DNA of 64,000 nt, from contig NZ_CP047029.1 of NCBI RefSeq assembly GCF_009796805.1, forward strand, positions 1,725,501-1,789,500, read 5' to 3'. Source of the DNA: Algibacter sp. L1A34 (lineage in GTDB: Bacteria; Bacteroidota; Bacteroidia; Flavobacteriales; Flavobacteriaceae). The position numbers were made by a program, and so were the translations under genes. Below, piece by piece: positions 9,925 to 18,657 of this stretch. Each line of letters opens with the position of its first letter. Position 1 is the stretch's first letter. Under the pieces are notes generated by a model, which made no database searches, was not told the DNA's origin, and was given only the letters and a program-made list of their open reading frames with translations.

Positions 9925-12900
9925 TTAATCTATATTTGTGCCAATTTTATCGACATTTTTATATTTAGCAGCTCTGTTTTTAAATAGCCACATTTTAAAT
10001 TGTGTTACTAAATAAAACAGAATTGGTACAATAATTAGAGTTAAAAAGGTGGCTACAAAAAGCCCATATATAACCGTCCATGCTAATGGTCCCCAGAATA
10101 TAACGTTATCTCCACCTACATAAACGTTAGCATCAAAATCGCTAAGAAATGTAAAGAAGTTAATATTTAAACCTGTTGCCAATGGAATTAAACCTAGTAT
10201 TGTTGTTATTGCGGTTAATAAAACTGGACGTAAACGTGCTTTTCCACCTTTAACTATGGCTTCTAGAAGTTCACTGTTTTCAATGTATTGATCTTCTTCT
10301 AAATCGTGTTCAATCTTTTTTCTATCAATTAAAAGCTGTGTGTAATCTAAAAGTACCACACCGTTATTTACCACAATTCCTGCTAGAGATATAATTCCCA
10401 TCATGGTCATCATAATAACAAAAGAACTTCCAGTAATTACAATACCACCAAATACCCCTATTAAACTAAGGAAGATTGCTAACATGATAATAGCTGGTTT
10501 TGAAACCGAGTTAAATTGAAATATTAGAATGAAGAAAATTAAACCTAAACCGGTGAAAAATGCACCAAGTAAAAAAGCCATTTGTTTGTTTTGTTCTTCA
10601 ATTTGTCCCGTATAATCAATTTTAACTTGGTCTGGCTTTGCGGTGAATCCTCTCATTTCATTTCTAATTTTTGAAACAATAGCACCTGCATCTGTAAATC
10701 CTGGAGCTAAGGCTGAATAAAGAGTTACTACACGTTTTACATCTCGATGTTTAATGGCACTAAAGCCTGAGTTGTTTTTTTGTTTAGCAACCGTAGAAAC
10801 AGGTATTTCTTTTATTTGACCAGAAGCCATATCTCTAAACGTTATTTTTTGATTAAAAATTGCGCTTGTGTTGTATCTGTTTTCTTCATTAAAGCGCACA
10901 TAGATATCATAGTCATCTCCATCTTTTTTATAAATGCCCGCTTTTGCACCAAAAATAGAGTTACGAAGTTGTTGGCCAACTTGGCTTGCAGTTACGCCTA
11001 ATTCTCCTGCTTTTTTTCTATCAACAACCACTTGCATGGATGGCTTAGACTTGTTAACATCAATTTTTAACTCATCAATACCTTGAATATTTTTTGAATT
11101 AATAAAATCGCGCATTTTTTCGGCGGTGTTTATCAATTCAGTATAATCTTCACCTTCTAATTCTATATTTATTGGGTATCCTGCAGGAGGTCCAACGGCA
11201 TCTTTTTCAACGGAGATAGCAACACCTGGGTAAATATCTTTCAAGTCTGCTTGTACCTTTTTTAGTAACTCGTTACTATCTTGGCCGCGTCTAAACTTAA
11301 ACTCACGCATCGATGCTGTAATTTTAGCACGATGTGGCATTTCGGCTGCAGAACCACCATCGGTTTGTGGGTTTCCGGCGCCTTCACCAACTTGAGATAC
11401 AGCACTTTCGGTTAAGAAATTGTAGTCTCCATCTTTGTAAATAGGATCGTTAATGATTTTGTAAACACGTTGTTCTATATCTTTCGTGATGGTATTTGTT
11501 TTTTTAATATCGGTACCTTCAGGATATTCTATGTAAACAATAATTTGGTTAGGCGTATTGGCTGGAAAAAACTCTACTTTGGTACGCTGATTACTAACTG
11601 ACGACCCAAAGCCCATAAACGCAATAAATAGTAAAATGACGGTGGCAATAGTTATAAAAATTGGTTTTTTACCACTTAAGGCGAAGCGTAATGATTTTTC
11701 ATATGTGCGTTCCCAAATAGGTAAAAGATTATTTTGAAAACTATTGGTCCATTTTCTTAAAAACAGTCTGAATATCCAAAGTAAAATTACTGTGATAATC
11801 ATAAGTGTTCCTAAACCTTTATAGCTTCCACCAAAGATGAAAATCAAAACACCTAATACACTTAGGATTATAGTTATTCTAAAAATTTGTTTTAATGGCA
11901 TATCTACATCTTCAATAGTCATAAATTGAGAGACAATTACCGAGTTAAAAAATATCGCAACAAATAAAGATGATCCTAAAACAACGGATAACGTTATTGG
12001 AAAGTATATCATGAATTGCCCCATAACACCTGGCCATAAACCTAAAGGAATAAATGCTGCAACCGTTGTAGCTGTTGATATGATAATAGGAAAAGCAATT
12101 TCTCCAATACCTTTTTTAGCCGCTTCTATACGGGTCATGCCTTCATCACTCATTAGTCGGTGTACGTTTTCTACAACAACAATACCGTTATCGACCAGCA
12201 TACCTAAGCCCATAATTAACCCGAAAAGGATCATGGTGTTCATGGTGTAGCCTAAAAGTTCTAATATCATTAAAGACATAAACATAGACATTGGGATTGC
12301 AAAGCCCACGAATAGCGCACTTTTAAAGCCCATAAAGAACATTAAAACGGTAACAACTAATATGATACCAAATATAATATTGTTCACTAAATCGTCTACT
12401 TGACCAATGGTTTTGGAAGATTGATCGTTTGCAATACTTACTGTTAGATCTGGAGGAAAAACGTTTGCTATAGCATCATCAACAATAATTTGAATTTGTT
12501 CTGCCGCAGCCACCATATTTTTACCAGCACGTTTTTTCACATCTAGCATAACTACGGGATGCCCAAATTCTCTGGCGTATGTTGTTCTATCTTCATCTTT
12601 AAAGGTTACCGAGGCAACATCTTTTAAGTAAATGGGATTGTAACCTTCAGATTTTACAACAAAACTCTCAAGCTCTTTCGGATCTTCAATTTCACCGAGT
12701 ATACGTATGGTACGTCGTTGTCCGCTAGTAATTAAATTACCTGCAGACATGGTTAAGTTTTCGCTGTTTATGGTGTTAATAATATCTGAAAAACTCACTT
12801 GTGCAGCCATCATTTTATAGATATCTACCGCAACTTCAACTTCTTTGTCTTGAGCACCACGAATATCTACTTTTTTAATTTCTTGAAGACTTTCAATTTC

Positions 12901-13434
12901 ATCTTGAAGATATTCTCCAAACTCTTTAAGTTTATCTGTTGGGTAATCTCCAGAGATATTAATGTTTACAATTGGTGTTTCTTCAGATATGCTTAAATCG
13001 AAAACATCTGGTTCAACTTTGGCTCCATTAAATGAAGGCCAGTCTTCACTAGCTGTTTTAGAATCTATTTCGTCTTTAATCTTAGATTTTGCAGCCTCAA
13101 CGGATATGCTTTCATCAAATTCAACAATAACAATGGAGTAATCTTCTTGTGAGGTTGAGGTGATTTCAACAATATTACTTATTGTTTTAATTTGGTCTTC
13201 AATAGGGTCTGTAATAAGTTTTTCAATATCTTCGGCGGTATTCCCCGGGTAAATCGAACTTATATAAATTTTAGTTTCTTTTATCTCAGGAAAATTCTCT
13301 CTCGGCATGCTAAAATATGCTCCAGTACCTAAAAACAGTATGGTTGCAATTAAAACATACATGGTTGTTTTATTGTTAATAGCCCAAGTGGATAACCAAA
13401 ACTCTTTATCTACGCTTTTCTTTTTATCAGTCAT
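9925..13434 (-). CDS. RND efflux permease (HAE1-like inner membrane pump)
   Basis: Inner-membrane proton/substrate antiporter of the tripartite AcrAB-TolC type, 1169 residues, about 12 membrane helices and two large periplasmic loops. I chose ATG at 13434 (MTDKKKSVDKEFWL) because the upstream MLTKTLNNF extension would overlap the preceding stop codon. In TM4 the proton-relay motif reads GMLVDNGIVVVENV: the first Asp of the AcrB DD pair is kept, the second is Asn. In TM10 the motif reads VVNNGVVLLDY, without the AcrB lysine. These changes resemble Bacteroidota pumps outside the classical AcrB set. It is the last gene of the operon tetR-tolC-adaptor-permease. The substrate is unknown. Confidence 0.95.
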   Translation of the reverse strand: MTDKKKSVDKEFWLSTWAINNKTTMYVLIATILFLGTGAYFSMPRENFPEIKETKIYISSIYPGNTAEDIEKLITDPIEDQIKTISNIVEITSTSQEDYSIVIVEFDESISVEAAKSKIKDEIDSKTASEDWPSFNGAKVEPDVFDLSISEETPIVNINISGDYPTDKLKEFGEYLQDEIESLQEIKKVDIRGAQDKEVEVAVDIYKMMAAQVSFSDIINTINSENLTMSAGNLITSGQRRTIRILGEIEDPKELESFVVKSEGYNPIYLKDVASVTFKDEDRTTYAREFGHPVVMLDVKKRAGKNMVAAAEQIQIIVDDAIANVFPPDLTVSIANDQSSKTIGQVDDLVNNIIFGIILVVTVLMFFMGFKSALFVGFAIPMSMFMSLMILELLGYTMNTMILFGLIMGLGMLVDNGIVVVENVHRLMSDEGMTRIEAAKKGIGEIAFPIIISTATTVAAFIPLGLWPGVMGQFMIYFPITLSVVLGSSLFVAIFFNSVIVSQFMTIEDVDMPLKQIFRITIILSVLGVLIFIFGGSYKGLGTLMIITVILLWIFRLFLRKWTNSFQNNLLPIWERTYEKSLRFALSGKKPIFITIATVILLFIAFMGFGSSVSNQRTKVEFFPANTPNQIIVYIEYPEGTDIKKTNTITKDIEQRVYKIINDPIYKDGDYNFLTESAVSQVGEGAGNPQTDGGSAAEMPHRAKITASMREFKFRRGQDSNELLKKVQADLKDIYPGVAISVEKDAVGPPAGYPINIELEGEDYTELINTAEKMRDFINSKNIQGIDELKIDVNKSKPSMQVVVDRKKAGELGVTASQVGQQLRNSIFGAKAGIYKKDGDDYDIYVRFNEENRYNTSAIFNQKITFRDMASGQIKEIPVSTVAKQKNNSGFSAIKHRDVKRVVTLYSALAPGFTDAGAIVSKIRNEMRGFTAKPDQVKIDYTGQIEEQNKQMAFLLGAFFTGLGLIFFILIFQFNSVSKPAIIMLAIFLSLIGVFGGIVITGSSFVIMMTMMGIISLAGIVVNNGVVLLDYTQLLIDRKKIEHDLEEDQYIENSELLEAIVKGGKARLRPVLLTAITTILGLIPLATGLNINFFTFLSDFDANVYVGGDNVIFWGPLAWTVIYGLFVATFLTLIIVPILFYLVTQFKMWLFKNRAAKYKNVDKIGTNID

Positions 13435-13450
13435 TTTTTGGTCTTTAAAA

Positions 13451-14629
13451 TTATTTAGCGTCTTTGTTAACAAGAATTCTTACATCTTGTCCTTCTTTAA
13501 CGCTACGCGCACCTTCAACAATAATTTCTTCATTGTGTTCAATACCCGATAAAATTTCAATAAAATCGCCTTGAGTTTTTCCTGTTTCTACAATAACACG
13601 TTTTGCTTTGGCTAAATTGTCTTTTTTGTCTGTAATGGTATAAATGTACTGTTGACCTTCTGCATTTTCCGATATAATACTTTGCGGAATTAAAAACGCT
13701 TTATTGTTGGTGTAATCGTTAATTTTAAGCTTTGCCGTAAGGTTTGGTTTTATTTGTCTCTCTTTATTTGAAATTGCAATTTCCACTCTAAATGTTCTGT
13801 TTGCTGGATTAATAAAGTTTCCTGCTTGGCGTATTTTTGCGTCTATTTCTTTTCCTAAAACAGGAAAGTTTACTTTAACCTCTTTTCCTTTTGTTACTTC
13901 AGAAATGTAGCGCTCAGGAACTTCAGTTTCAATATACATGTTATCTAGGTTTACAATTCTAAATAATTGTGATTGTCCAGGAGCTACAACACTACCTTGG
14001 TCTGTTATTACATCGTCTATAGTACCAGAAAACGGAGCGCGAACAATGGTTTTCCCTACTTGTTGCTGTAATTGGTTAACAGCTTCTTGTTGTGCTTCAA
14101 AATTAGATTTAGCTTGTAAATATTGAATTTCACTACCTATTTTTTGGCTCCATAAACGGTCTTGGCGTTCAAAAGTTGTTTTAGCTAAATTAGTTTGTAT
14201 TTTTATTTGTGCTAATTGTTGTGTTAAGCCACCATCGTCAATTTTCGCTAACATTTGGCCTTTACTTACGTGTTGACCTTCTTTTACATAAACCCGTGAT
14301 AAGATGCCTGAATACTCAGGAAAAACAATTAAATTTTGCTTTGTATCTACACTACCTTGTAACTCTAGGTAGTGAGTAAAAACAATTTCTTTAGCTGTAA
14401 AGGTTGTAATTAAAGGTATTTTAGTTTGTGGATCTAATGTTTTTATTTTTGCATCTAGTTGTTTTAATTGATCTGCAATTTCTTGAGAAGAAACATCTAA
14501 TTCGGCCTTCTTTTCTCTTATTAATTCCAAATTATTAGTCTCAATAATAGCTTCAACAGATTTGTTTTTTTTGCCACCACATGATGAAAGCACTAGGGTT
14601 GTGAGTAATAGTGAATATATATATTTCAT
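13451..14629 (-). CDS. RND efflux periplasmic adaptor (membrane fusion protein)
   Basis: 392-residue HlyD/AcrA-type adaptor that bridges the pump and the outer membrane channel. It is a lipoprotein: MKYIYSLLLTTLVLSSCGGK with Cys17 as the acylation site. A coiled-coil hairpin spans the middle (roughly 150-190, QLAQIKIQTNLAKTTFERQ and following), framed by the two lipoyl half-motifs (LSRVYVKEGQHVSKGQMLAKID and TIVRAPFSGTID). C-terminal beta-barrel and membrane-proximal domains follow. It sits between the tolC and permease genes with a gap of 16 bp to the permease start. Confidence 0.95.
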   Translation of the reverse strand: MKYIYSLLLTTLVLSSCGGKKNKSVEAIIETNNLELIREKKAELDVSSQEIADQLKQLDAKIKTLDPQTKIPLITTFTAKEIVFTHYLELQGSVDTKQNLIVFPEYSGILSRVYVKEGQHVSKGQMLAKIDDGGLTQQLAQIKIQTNLAKTTFERQDRLWSQKIGSEIQYLQAKSNFEAQQEAVNQLQQQVGKTIVRAPFSGTIDDVITDQGSVVAPGQSQLFRIVNLDNMYIETEVPERYISEVTKGKEVKVNFPVLGKEIDAKIRQAGNFINPANRTFRVEIAISNKERQIKPNLTAKLKINDYTNNKAFLIPQSIISENAEGQQYIYTITDKKDNLAKAKRVIVETGKTQGDFIEILSGIEHNEEIIVEGARSVKEGQDVRILVNKDAK

Positions 14630-14685
14630 TGTATTGTTGAGTTTATTAAATTATATAGTGATTAGTATATTTTTTTGATTGCGTT

Positions 14686-16014
14686 TTAATCTTCTTGATT
14701 TGTAATGGTTTCCAGTGCTACTTTGTTGTTTATTACATTTAGCATGGCTTGTAAAAACTCTTGTTGTGCTGTGTAAAGTTGTGTTTGTGCTTGTCTTAAA
14801 TCGAAACTAGAAGCAATACCTTCAAAAAATTTAGTTTGATTTTTTTTCTCTATACGTTCCGCAAGGTTTAAGTTTTCTTTTTTATTAGAGTATTCTTCAA
14901 TAGCAAATTGATAATCACTTTTTGCCGATGCAATTTCTAGTTTTAAACGTTGTTCGGTTTCTGTTAAATCGTCTTTTGCTTTTTCAAAATTAATACGGGC
15001 GCGTTGGGTTTTAGCTTTGGTACCTCCCGAACTAAAGATTGGAACGCTTAAGTTAACACCAAACAGACCATACCCATAATATTTTGTTTTATTTTGGAAT
15101 AAATCGAAATCGTCACTGTAAGCAATATAACCTCCAGATAAAAAGGTGCTAAGTGTTGGTAAGTTTTTAGCTTTTTCTAGTTTTAATAATAGCTCTTTAG
15201 ATGTTTTATCATTTTTTGCTATTTTGTAATCTATGGTGTTTTCTACAGAGAAAGGATTGTTTATAAAGCTTAAATCCATGTTTTTAGCCGCAAGTGTTTC
15301 TAAGTTATCAGTAAGTACGGTTTTGCTTTCAATGTCTATACCTAGATTGATGTTTAGCATTTGGTAAGCTACTTTTTTTAGTCTAATGCTGTTGTTTAAG
15401 TTGCTGTTAATACTTGATAACGTAATTTTTAGCTGCTCTACGCTTTCTTCTTCTTCTAAACCGTTTTCATAAATTTGAGTAATTTCATCTAGATTTTTTT
15501 GAAGAGTTATTTTATTACGTTCTAAGATGGCAACACTTTCTTCTGTTAATAACACATTTCCGTATGCATTAACAACGGCTTTTCTTACCTCTAAATCGGT
15601 TTTGATTTTGGCGTGTTTTGAGATTTCTAAATAAACCTTAGCAGATTGCAGTCCAACAATATAAGAACCATCAAACAATAATTGAGATAAAGTGGCTGAA
15701 GCATCTAATGAATGTTTTAAGCCAAAAGCAAAAGCTTCATTTGTACCATCTCCATCAAAATCTGCTAGAGAAACTTGCTGTTTTAGCCAGTTTTGATAAT
15801 CTACAGTAGCATTAAGTTGAGGCAACCCTGTTGCTGTGGTTTCCCATTTTTGCTTTTTTGCAGCTTCAATGTCTCTGCCTGCATTTTTGGCTGTTCTATT
15901 ATTTTCTAACGCAAAATTAATAGCATCCTCTAAAGAAAAGCTTTGATTATTTTCTTGCGAAATAGCTGTTATAGAAACTAATAAACTAAAAAATATAATT
16001 AGTTTGTTTTTCAT
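14686..16014 (-). CDS. TolC-family outer membrane efflux channel
   Basis: 442-residue outer membrane factor completing the tripartite pump. Signal peptide MKNKLIIFFSLLVSITAISQ, then the two OEP repeats of long alpha-helices (SLEDAINFALENNRTAKNA at the start; IEKKNQTKFFEGIASSFDLRQAQTQ near the end), the standard TolC architecture. It starts one base after the tetR stop region, so both are surely on one transcript. Confidence 0.94.
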   Translation of the reverse strand: MKNKLIIFFSLLVSITAISQENNQSFSLEDAINFALENNRTAKNAGRDIEAAKKQKWETTATGLPQLNATVDYQNWLKQQVSLADFDGDGTNEAFAFGLKHSLDASATLSQLLFDGSYIVGLQSAKVYLEISKHAKIKTDLEVRKAVVNAYGNVLLTEESVAILERNKITLQKNLDEITQIYENGLEEEESVEQLKITLSSINSNLNNSIRLKKVAYQMLNINLGIDIESKTVLTDNLETLAAKNMDLSFINNPFSVENTIDYKIAKNDKTSKELLLKLEKAKNLPTLSTFLSGGYIAYSDDFDLFQNKTKYYGYGLFGVNLSVPIFSSGGTKAKTQRARINFEKAKDDLTETEQRLKLEIASAKSDYQFAIEEYSNKKENLNLAERIEKKNQTKFFEGIASSFDLRQAQTQLYTAQQEFLQAMLNVINNKVALETITNQED

Positions 16015-16015
16015 T

Positions 16016-16621
16016 TTATGATTGAGTTTTTGTTATAAATTTATTTAAAGTTTCAAATCCTTTTTCGGTAACAATGGCTCTTAAGTGGTATTCTAAGTAA
16101 CTTTCCATTAAGTAATCCATAGAGAATAACTCCGTTGGAAAAATGGTGCCATCTTTAATGCCTGTCATTCCATTAAAATACATTCTAGAAATAAAACCGA
16201 TATCTATATTGGCACGAAACAATTCTGTGTCTATTCCTTTTTGAAGACTATCACTAACGGAATCGTGCATTTTTTCAAATTGTTTTAAATGTAGAGACGC
16301 ATATATTTGAGGGTAATATTTTTTAAGCTGAAATTGAGGTGATGATTTTTCACTCTCTAGATGGTTCATTACAAACATTTTTATATCGTACAATTCCTCA
16401 ATTGGGTTTATCGAATTACTGCAAATGTTGTCTATCCCATTACAAATAAGATCGAAAACAGAAAACGAAACCGCTTCTACTAATTTAGTTTTATTGGCGA
16501 AATGTACATAAATGGTTTTCTTCGATATGCCCATTTCGTGAGCAATATCGTCCATTGTAACACTTTTAAACCCTAGGTTTAAAAATAGATCGGTGGCTTT
16601 TTTTACTATTTTTTCTCTCAT
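16016..16621 (-). CDS. TetR/AcrR-family repressor of the efflux operon
   Basis: 201-residue regulator. The correct start is ATG at 16621 (MREKIVKKATDLFLNLGFKSV); an in-frame extension to 16804 would run through the divergent promoter and into the prenyl synthase gene. The N-terminal HTH is SVTMDDIAHEMGISKKTIYVHF, typical TetR_N; the C-terminal ligand domain is diverged. Being first in the tetR-tolC-adaptor-pump operon, it most likely represses its own operon. An inverted repeat GGAAACT-N14-AGTTTCC sits in its promoter and is the natural operator. The inducing ligand is unknown. Confidence 0.92.
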   Translation of the reverse strand: MREKIVKKATDLFLNLGFKSVTMDDIAHEMGISKKTIYVHFANKTKLVEAVSFSVFDLICNGIDNICSNSINPIEELYDIKMFVMNHLESEKSSPQFQLKKYYPQIYASLHLKQFEKMHDSVSDSLQKGIDTELFRANIDIGFISRMYFNGMTGIKDGTIFPTELFSMDYLMESYLEYHLRAIVTEKGFETLNKFITKTQS

Positions 16622-16630
16622 AATTCGGGG

Positions 16631-16661
16631 CAAATGTACAACGGGAAACTTTAAAAACAAA
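16631..16661 (-). promoter_or_regulatory. Promoter of the tetR-efflux operon
   Basis: Reverse strand TTTG (16661-16658), 19 bp spacer, TACATTTG (16638-16631): a full match to the Bacteroidota -33/-7 consensus. The predicted transcription start is only a few bases from the ATG at 16621, so the 5' leader is very short. Confidence 0.7.
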
Positions 16662-16671
16662 AATAGTTTCC
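16644..16671. promoter_or_regulatory. Candidate TetR operator
   Basis: Inverted repeat GGAAACT (16644-16650) and AGTTTCC (16665-16671), 14 bp spacer. One arm lies in the promoter spacer and the other just upstream of the -33 box, an ideal place for a repressor. Confidence 0.5.
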
Positions 16672-16734
16672 TGAGTTTTAATGATTTTTTAATATTAAAT
16701 TTACTTTGAGGGTTTTTAATATGGTGAATTCCTT

Positions 16735-16742
16735 TATTTTTG
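16735..16742 (+). promoter_or_regulatory. Candidate -7 box of the polyprenyl synthase gene
   Basis: TATTTTTG matches TAnnTTTG and ends 4 bases before the ATG at 16747, which would make the mRNA leaderless or nearly so. The nearest TTTG upstream (16705-16708) is 26 bp away, longer than usual. Confidence 0.4.
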
Positions 16743-16746
16743 TCCG

Positions 16747-17721
16747 ATGCTTTCAATAGAAAAATACCAAAACGAATTTGTCTCTTATTTAGAGAAATAC
16801 TCAACAGTAAAAGAACCTAAAAACCTTTACGAACCTATTCAGTATATTTTAGAGTTAGGAGGAAAAAGATTACGGCCTGTTTTAACTTTAATGGCTGCCG
16901 ATATATTTGGGAGTAACTACAAAGGGGCGTTAAATGCAGCATTAAGTATAGAGGTGTTTCATAATTTTTCTTTGGTTCATGATGATATTATGGACGATGC
17001 GCCATTAAGACGTGGACATGAAACCGTGCACGAAAAATGGGATATAAATACAGGGATTCTTTCTGGGGATGCTATGCTTATTATGGCATATCAACTTTTT
17101 GAAAACTACGAAGCACCTATTTTTCTTGAACTAGCTAAGCTGTTTAGTAAAACGGCTTTAGAGGTTTGTGAAGGTCAGCAATACGATGTTGATTTTGAAA
17201 CTAGAACCGATGTGAGTATTCCTGAATATTTAATTATGATTGAATATAAAACGGCTGTTTTGGTTGCTGCTGCCATGAAAATGGGAGCTATTGTTGCAAA
17301 AGCTTCAAAAGAAGATCAAGATAATATTTATAATTTTGGGCGTTATTTAGGTATCGCATTTCAATTACAAGACGATTATTTGGATGCCTTTGGAGATCCA
17401 AAAACGTTTGGAAAACAGGTTGGTGGTGATATTATTGAAAATAAAAAAACGTATTTATATTTGAAAGCGTTAGAGTTTTCTAATGATGAAGATTGTGCTA
17501 CGTTAAGTCAATTGTTTGCATCGAATCCAGAAGATGTTAGCTCGAAAATAGAAATGGCAAAACAGTTTTTTGTGAATTCAGGATCGGCTGAAGCTACTAA
17601 AAAAGCGATAGAGGATTATACCTTAAAAGCCTTTGCAGTGTTGGAGTCTTTAAATATTCCGGATGATAAAAAAGCCACTCTTAAAACGTTTGGTAGTAAT
17701 TTAATGAACCGTACGGTTTAA
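16747..17721 (+). CDS. Polyprenyl (all-trans) diphosphate synthase
   Basis: Chain-elongating prenyltransferase condensing isopentenyl diphosphate onto allylic diphosphates; in flavobacteria it supplies the menaquinone side chain or related isoprenoids. 324 residues. The first aspartate-rich motif is DDIMD (79-83, followed by the LRRG arginines) and the second DDYLD (209-213); GGKRLRP at 38-44 is the family's substrate-binding motif. Residues before the first motif are not small-bodied blockers I can interpret, so product length (C15, C20 or longer) is undecided. The next methionine is 49 residues in, so the ATG at 16747 is required. It is divergent from tetR and followed by a small unknown gene. 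Confidence 0.93.
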   Translation: MLSIEKYQNEFVSYLEKYSTVKEPKNLYEPIQYILELGGKRLRPVLTLMAADIFGSNYKGALNAALSIEVFHNFSLVHDDIMDDAPLRRGHETVHEKWDINTGILSGDAMLIMAYQLFENYEAPIFLELAKLFSKTALEVCEGQQYDVDFETRTDVSIPEYLIMIEYKTAVLVAAAMKMGAIVAKASKEDQDNIYNFGRYLGIAFQLQDDYLDAFGDPKTFGKQVGGDIIENKKTYLYLKALEFSNDEDCATLSQLFASNPEDVSSKIEMAKQFFVNSGSAEATKKAIEDYTLKAFAVLESLNIPDDKKATLKTFGSNLMNRTV

Positions 17722-17758
17722 ATATTTATTTTTTTCCAAGGACGTGTAAACCTCAATT

Positions 17759-18109
17759 ATGAAATTACCAACTAATTTTGATCATTTAATTGAAGAAGCA
17801 AATGCTTTGAATTTATATGAAAAACTAATTTTACAACTAAACAAAGATTTTTTGTTGGCAAATGTAGATTTGGATTTTCATGTAGAGGTTTTACCATCTA
17901 GTTTAAAATTACTTCTACACGAAACGGTTTACAGGCTTATTCAAGAAAAATTTAACGAGTATTTAAATTTACTTTACATTATTGATGTTTCTGAAAAGGA
18001 AGTAAAGGCTTTGAATGGTGATGATATTTTAGAATTATCTGAAGCTGTTACTTTTTTAATTTTGAAACGCGAATGGCAGAAGGTTTGGTTTAAAAACAAG
18101 TATTCATAA
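17759..18109 (+). CDS. Conserved hypothetical protein downstream of the prenyl synthase
   Basis: 116 residues, no signal peptide or membrane helix, acidic and mostly alpha-helical in appearance (LPTNFDHLIEEANALNLYEK...). I do not recognise a domain. It begins 37 bp after the prenyl synthase stop on the same strand, so probably co-transcribed. It looks like a genuine small cytoplasmic protein: codon use agrees with its neighbours and it fills the gap before the rrf2 promoter. No function can be proposed. Confidence 0.75.
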   Translation: MKLPTNFDHLIEEANALNLYEKLILQLNKDFLLANVDLDFHVEVLPSSLKLLLHETVYRLIQEKFNEYLNLLYIIDVSEKEVKALNGDDILELSEAVTFLILKREWQKVWFKNKYS

Positions 18110-18115
18110 TTTAAT

Positions 18116-18133
18116 GAAGATAATTTTGTCCTA
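18116..18133. promoter_or_regulatory. Candidate Rrf2-family operator (rrf2 promoter)
   Basis: Reverse strand reads TAGGACAAAATTATCTTC, closely matching the sites at 18629-18646 (ric) and 25547-25564 (nirK). It covers the -33 TTTG of the rrf2 promoter, which fits autorepression. A wider inverted repeat TGAAGATA-N18-TATCTTCA (18115-18148) overlaps it. Confidence 0.55.
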
Positions 18134-18156
18134 TTTAAAATATCTTCATATATTTG
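18125..18156 (+). promoter_or_regulatory. Promoter of the rrf2 gene
   Basis: TTTG (18125-18128), 20 bp spacer, TATATTTG (18149-18156): Bacteroidota consensus; start of transcription expected near 18162, 13 bases before the ATG. Confidence 0.65.
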
Positions 18157-18174
18157 TAGTGTAAAATTAATATT

Positions 18175-18609
18175 ATGTTTTCTAAAGCTTGTGAATACGG
18201 AATTAAAGCAGTTATTTTTATTGCTATAAAATCCTACGAAGATTTGCGTGTTAGTCCCAAAGAAATAGCCGAAAAAATTGATTCTCCTCAAGCGTTTACT
18301 GCAAAAATTTTACAATCTTTAGTACATCATGATATTGTAAACTCTATAAAAGGAGCGCATGGTGGTTTTGAAATACAAAAAGATAGAATTAGCCAGATTA
18401 AATTAGCCGAAATTGTAAAGGCTATTGATGGCGATAGCATTTATATGGGTTGTGGATTAGGTTTAGAAAAATGTGATGAAAACCATCCGTGTCCTGCACA
18501 CGACAAATTTAAAATTGTTAGGGATGAGCTTCAAAACATGCTAGAAAACACAACTCTAGAAGAATTAGCGCTTAATATTAAATCTGGAACATCATTTTTA
18601 AGAGTCTAA
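18175..18609 (+). CDS. Rrf2-family transcriptional regulator (NsrR/IscR-like)
   Basis: 144-residue winged-helix regulator. The N-terminal HTH is residues 1-60 (MFSKACEYGIKAVIFIA ... SPKEIAEKIDSPQAFTAKIL, with the typical GAHGGF wing at 60-65). Three cysteines, Cys93, Cys100 and Cys106 (GCGLGLEKCDENHPC), form the pattern that binds a [2Fe-2S] or [4Fe-4S] cluster in IscR and NsrR. Genes of this type sense nitric oxide or iron-sulphur status. Its place directly before ric, close to nirK, and a shared operator motif at its own, the ric and the nirK promoters argue for an NO sensor. Calling it NsrR proper would be inference. Confidence 0.92.
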   Translation: MFSKACEYGIKAVIFIAIKSYEDLRVSPKEIAEKIDSPQAFTAKILQSLVHHDIVNSIKGAHGGFEIQKDRISQIKLAEIVKAIDGDSIYMGCGLGLEKCDENHPCPAHDKFKIVRDELQNMLENTTLEELALNIKSGTSFLRV

Positions 18610-18628
18610 AAAAAATTTAAATATAAAT

Positions 18629-18646
18629 AGGATAAATTTATCCGAA
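18629..18646. promoter_or_regulatory. Candidate Rrf2-family operator (ric)
   Basis: TAGGATAAATTTATCCGA with a perfect 14 bp palindrome core GGATAAATTTATCC (18630-18643), 12 bases before the ric ATG. It is the most symmetrical of the three sites of this motif. Confidence 0.6.
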
Positions 18647-18657
18647 ATAAAATAATT

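Noticed and set aside
16622-16804. N-terminal extension of the TetR regulator
   Set aside because: It would run over the promoter, operator and into the divergent gene; the TetR_N domain starts at the internal ATG at 16621.
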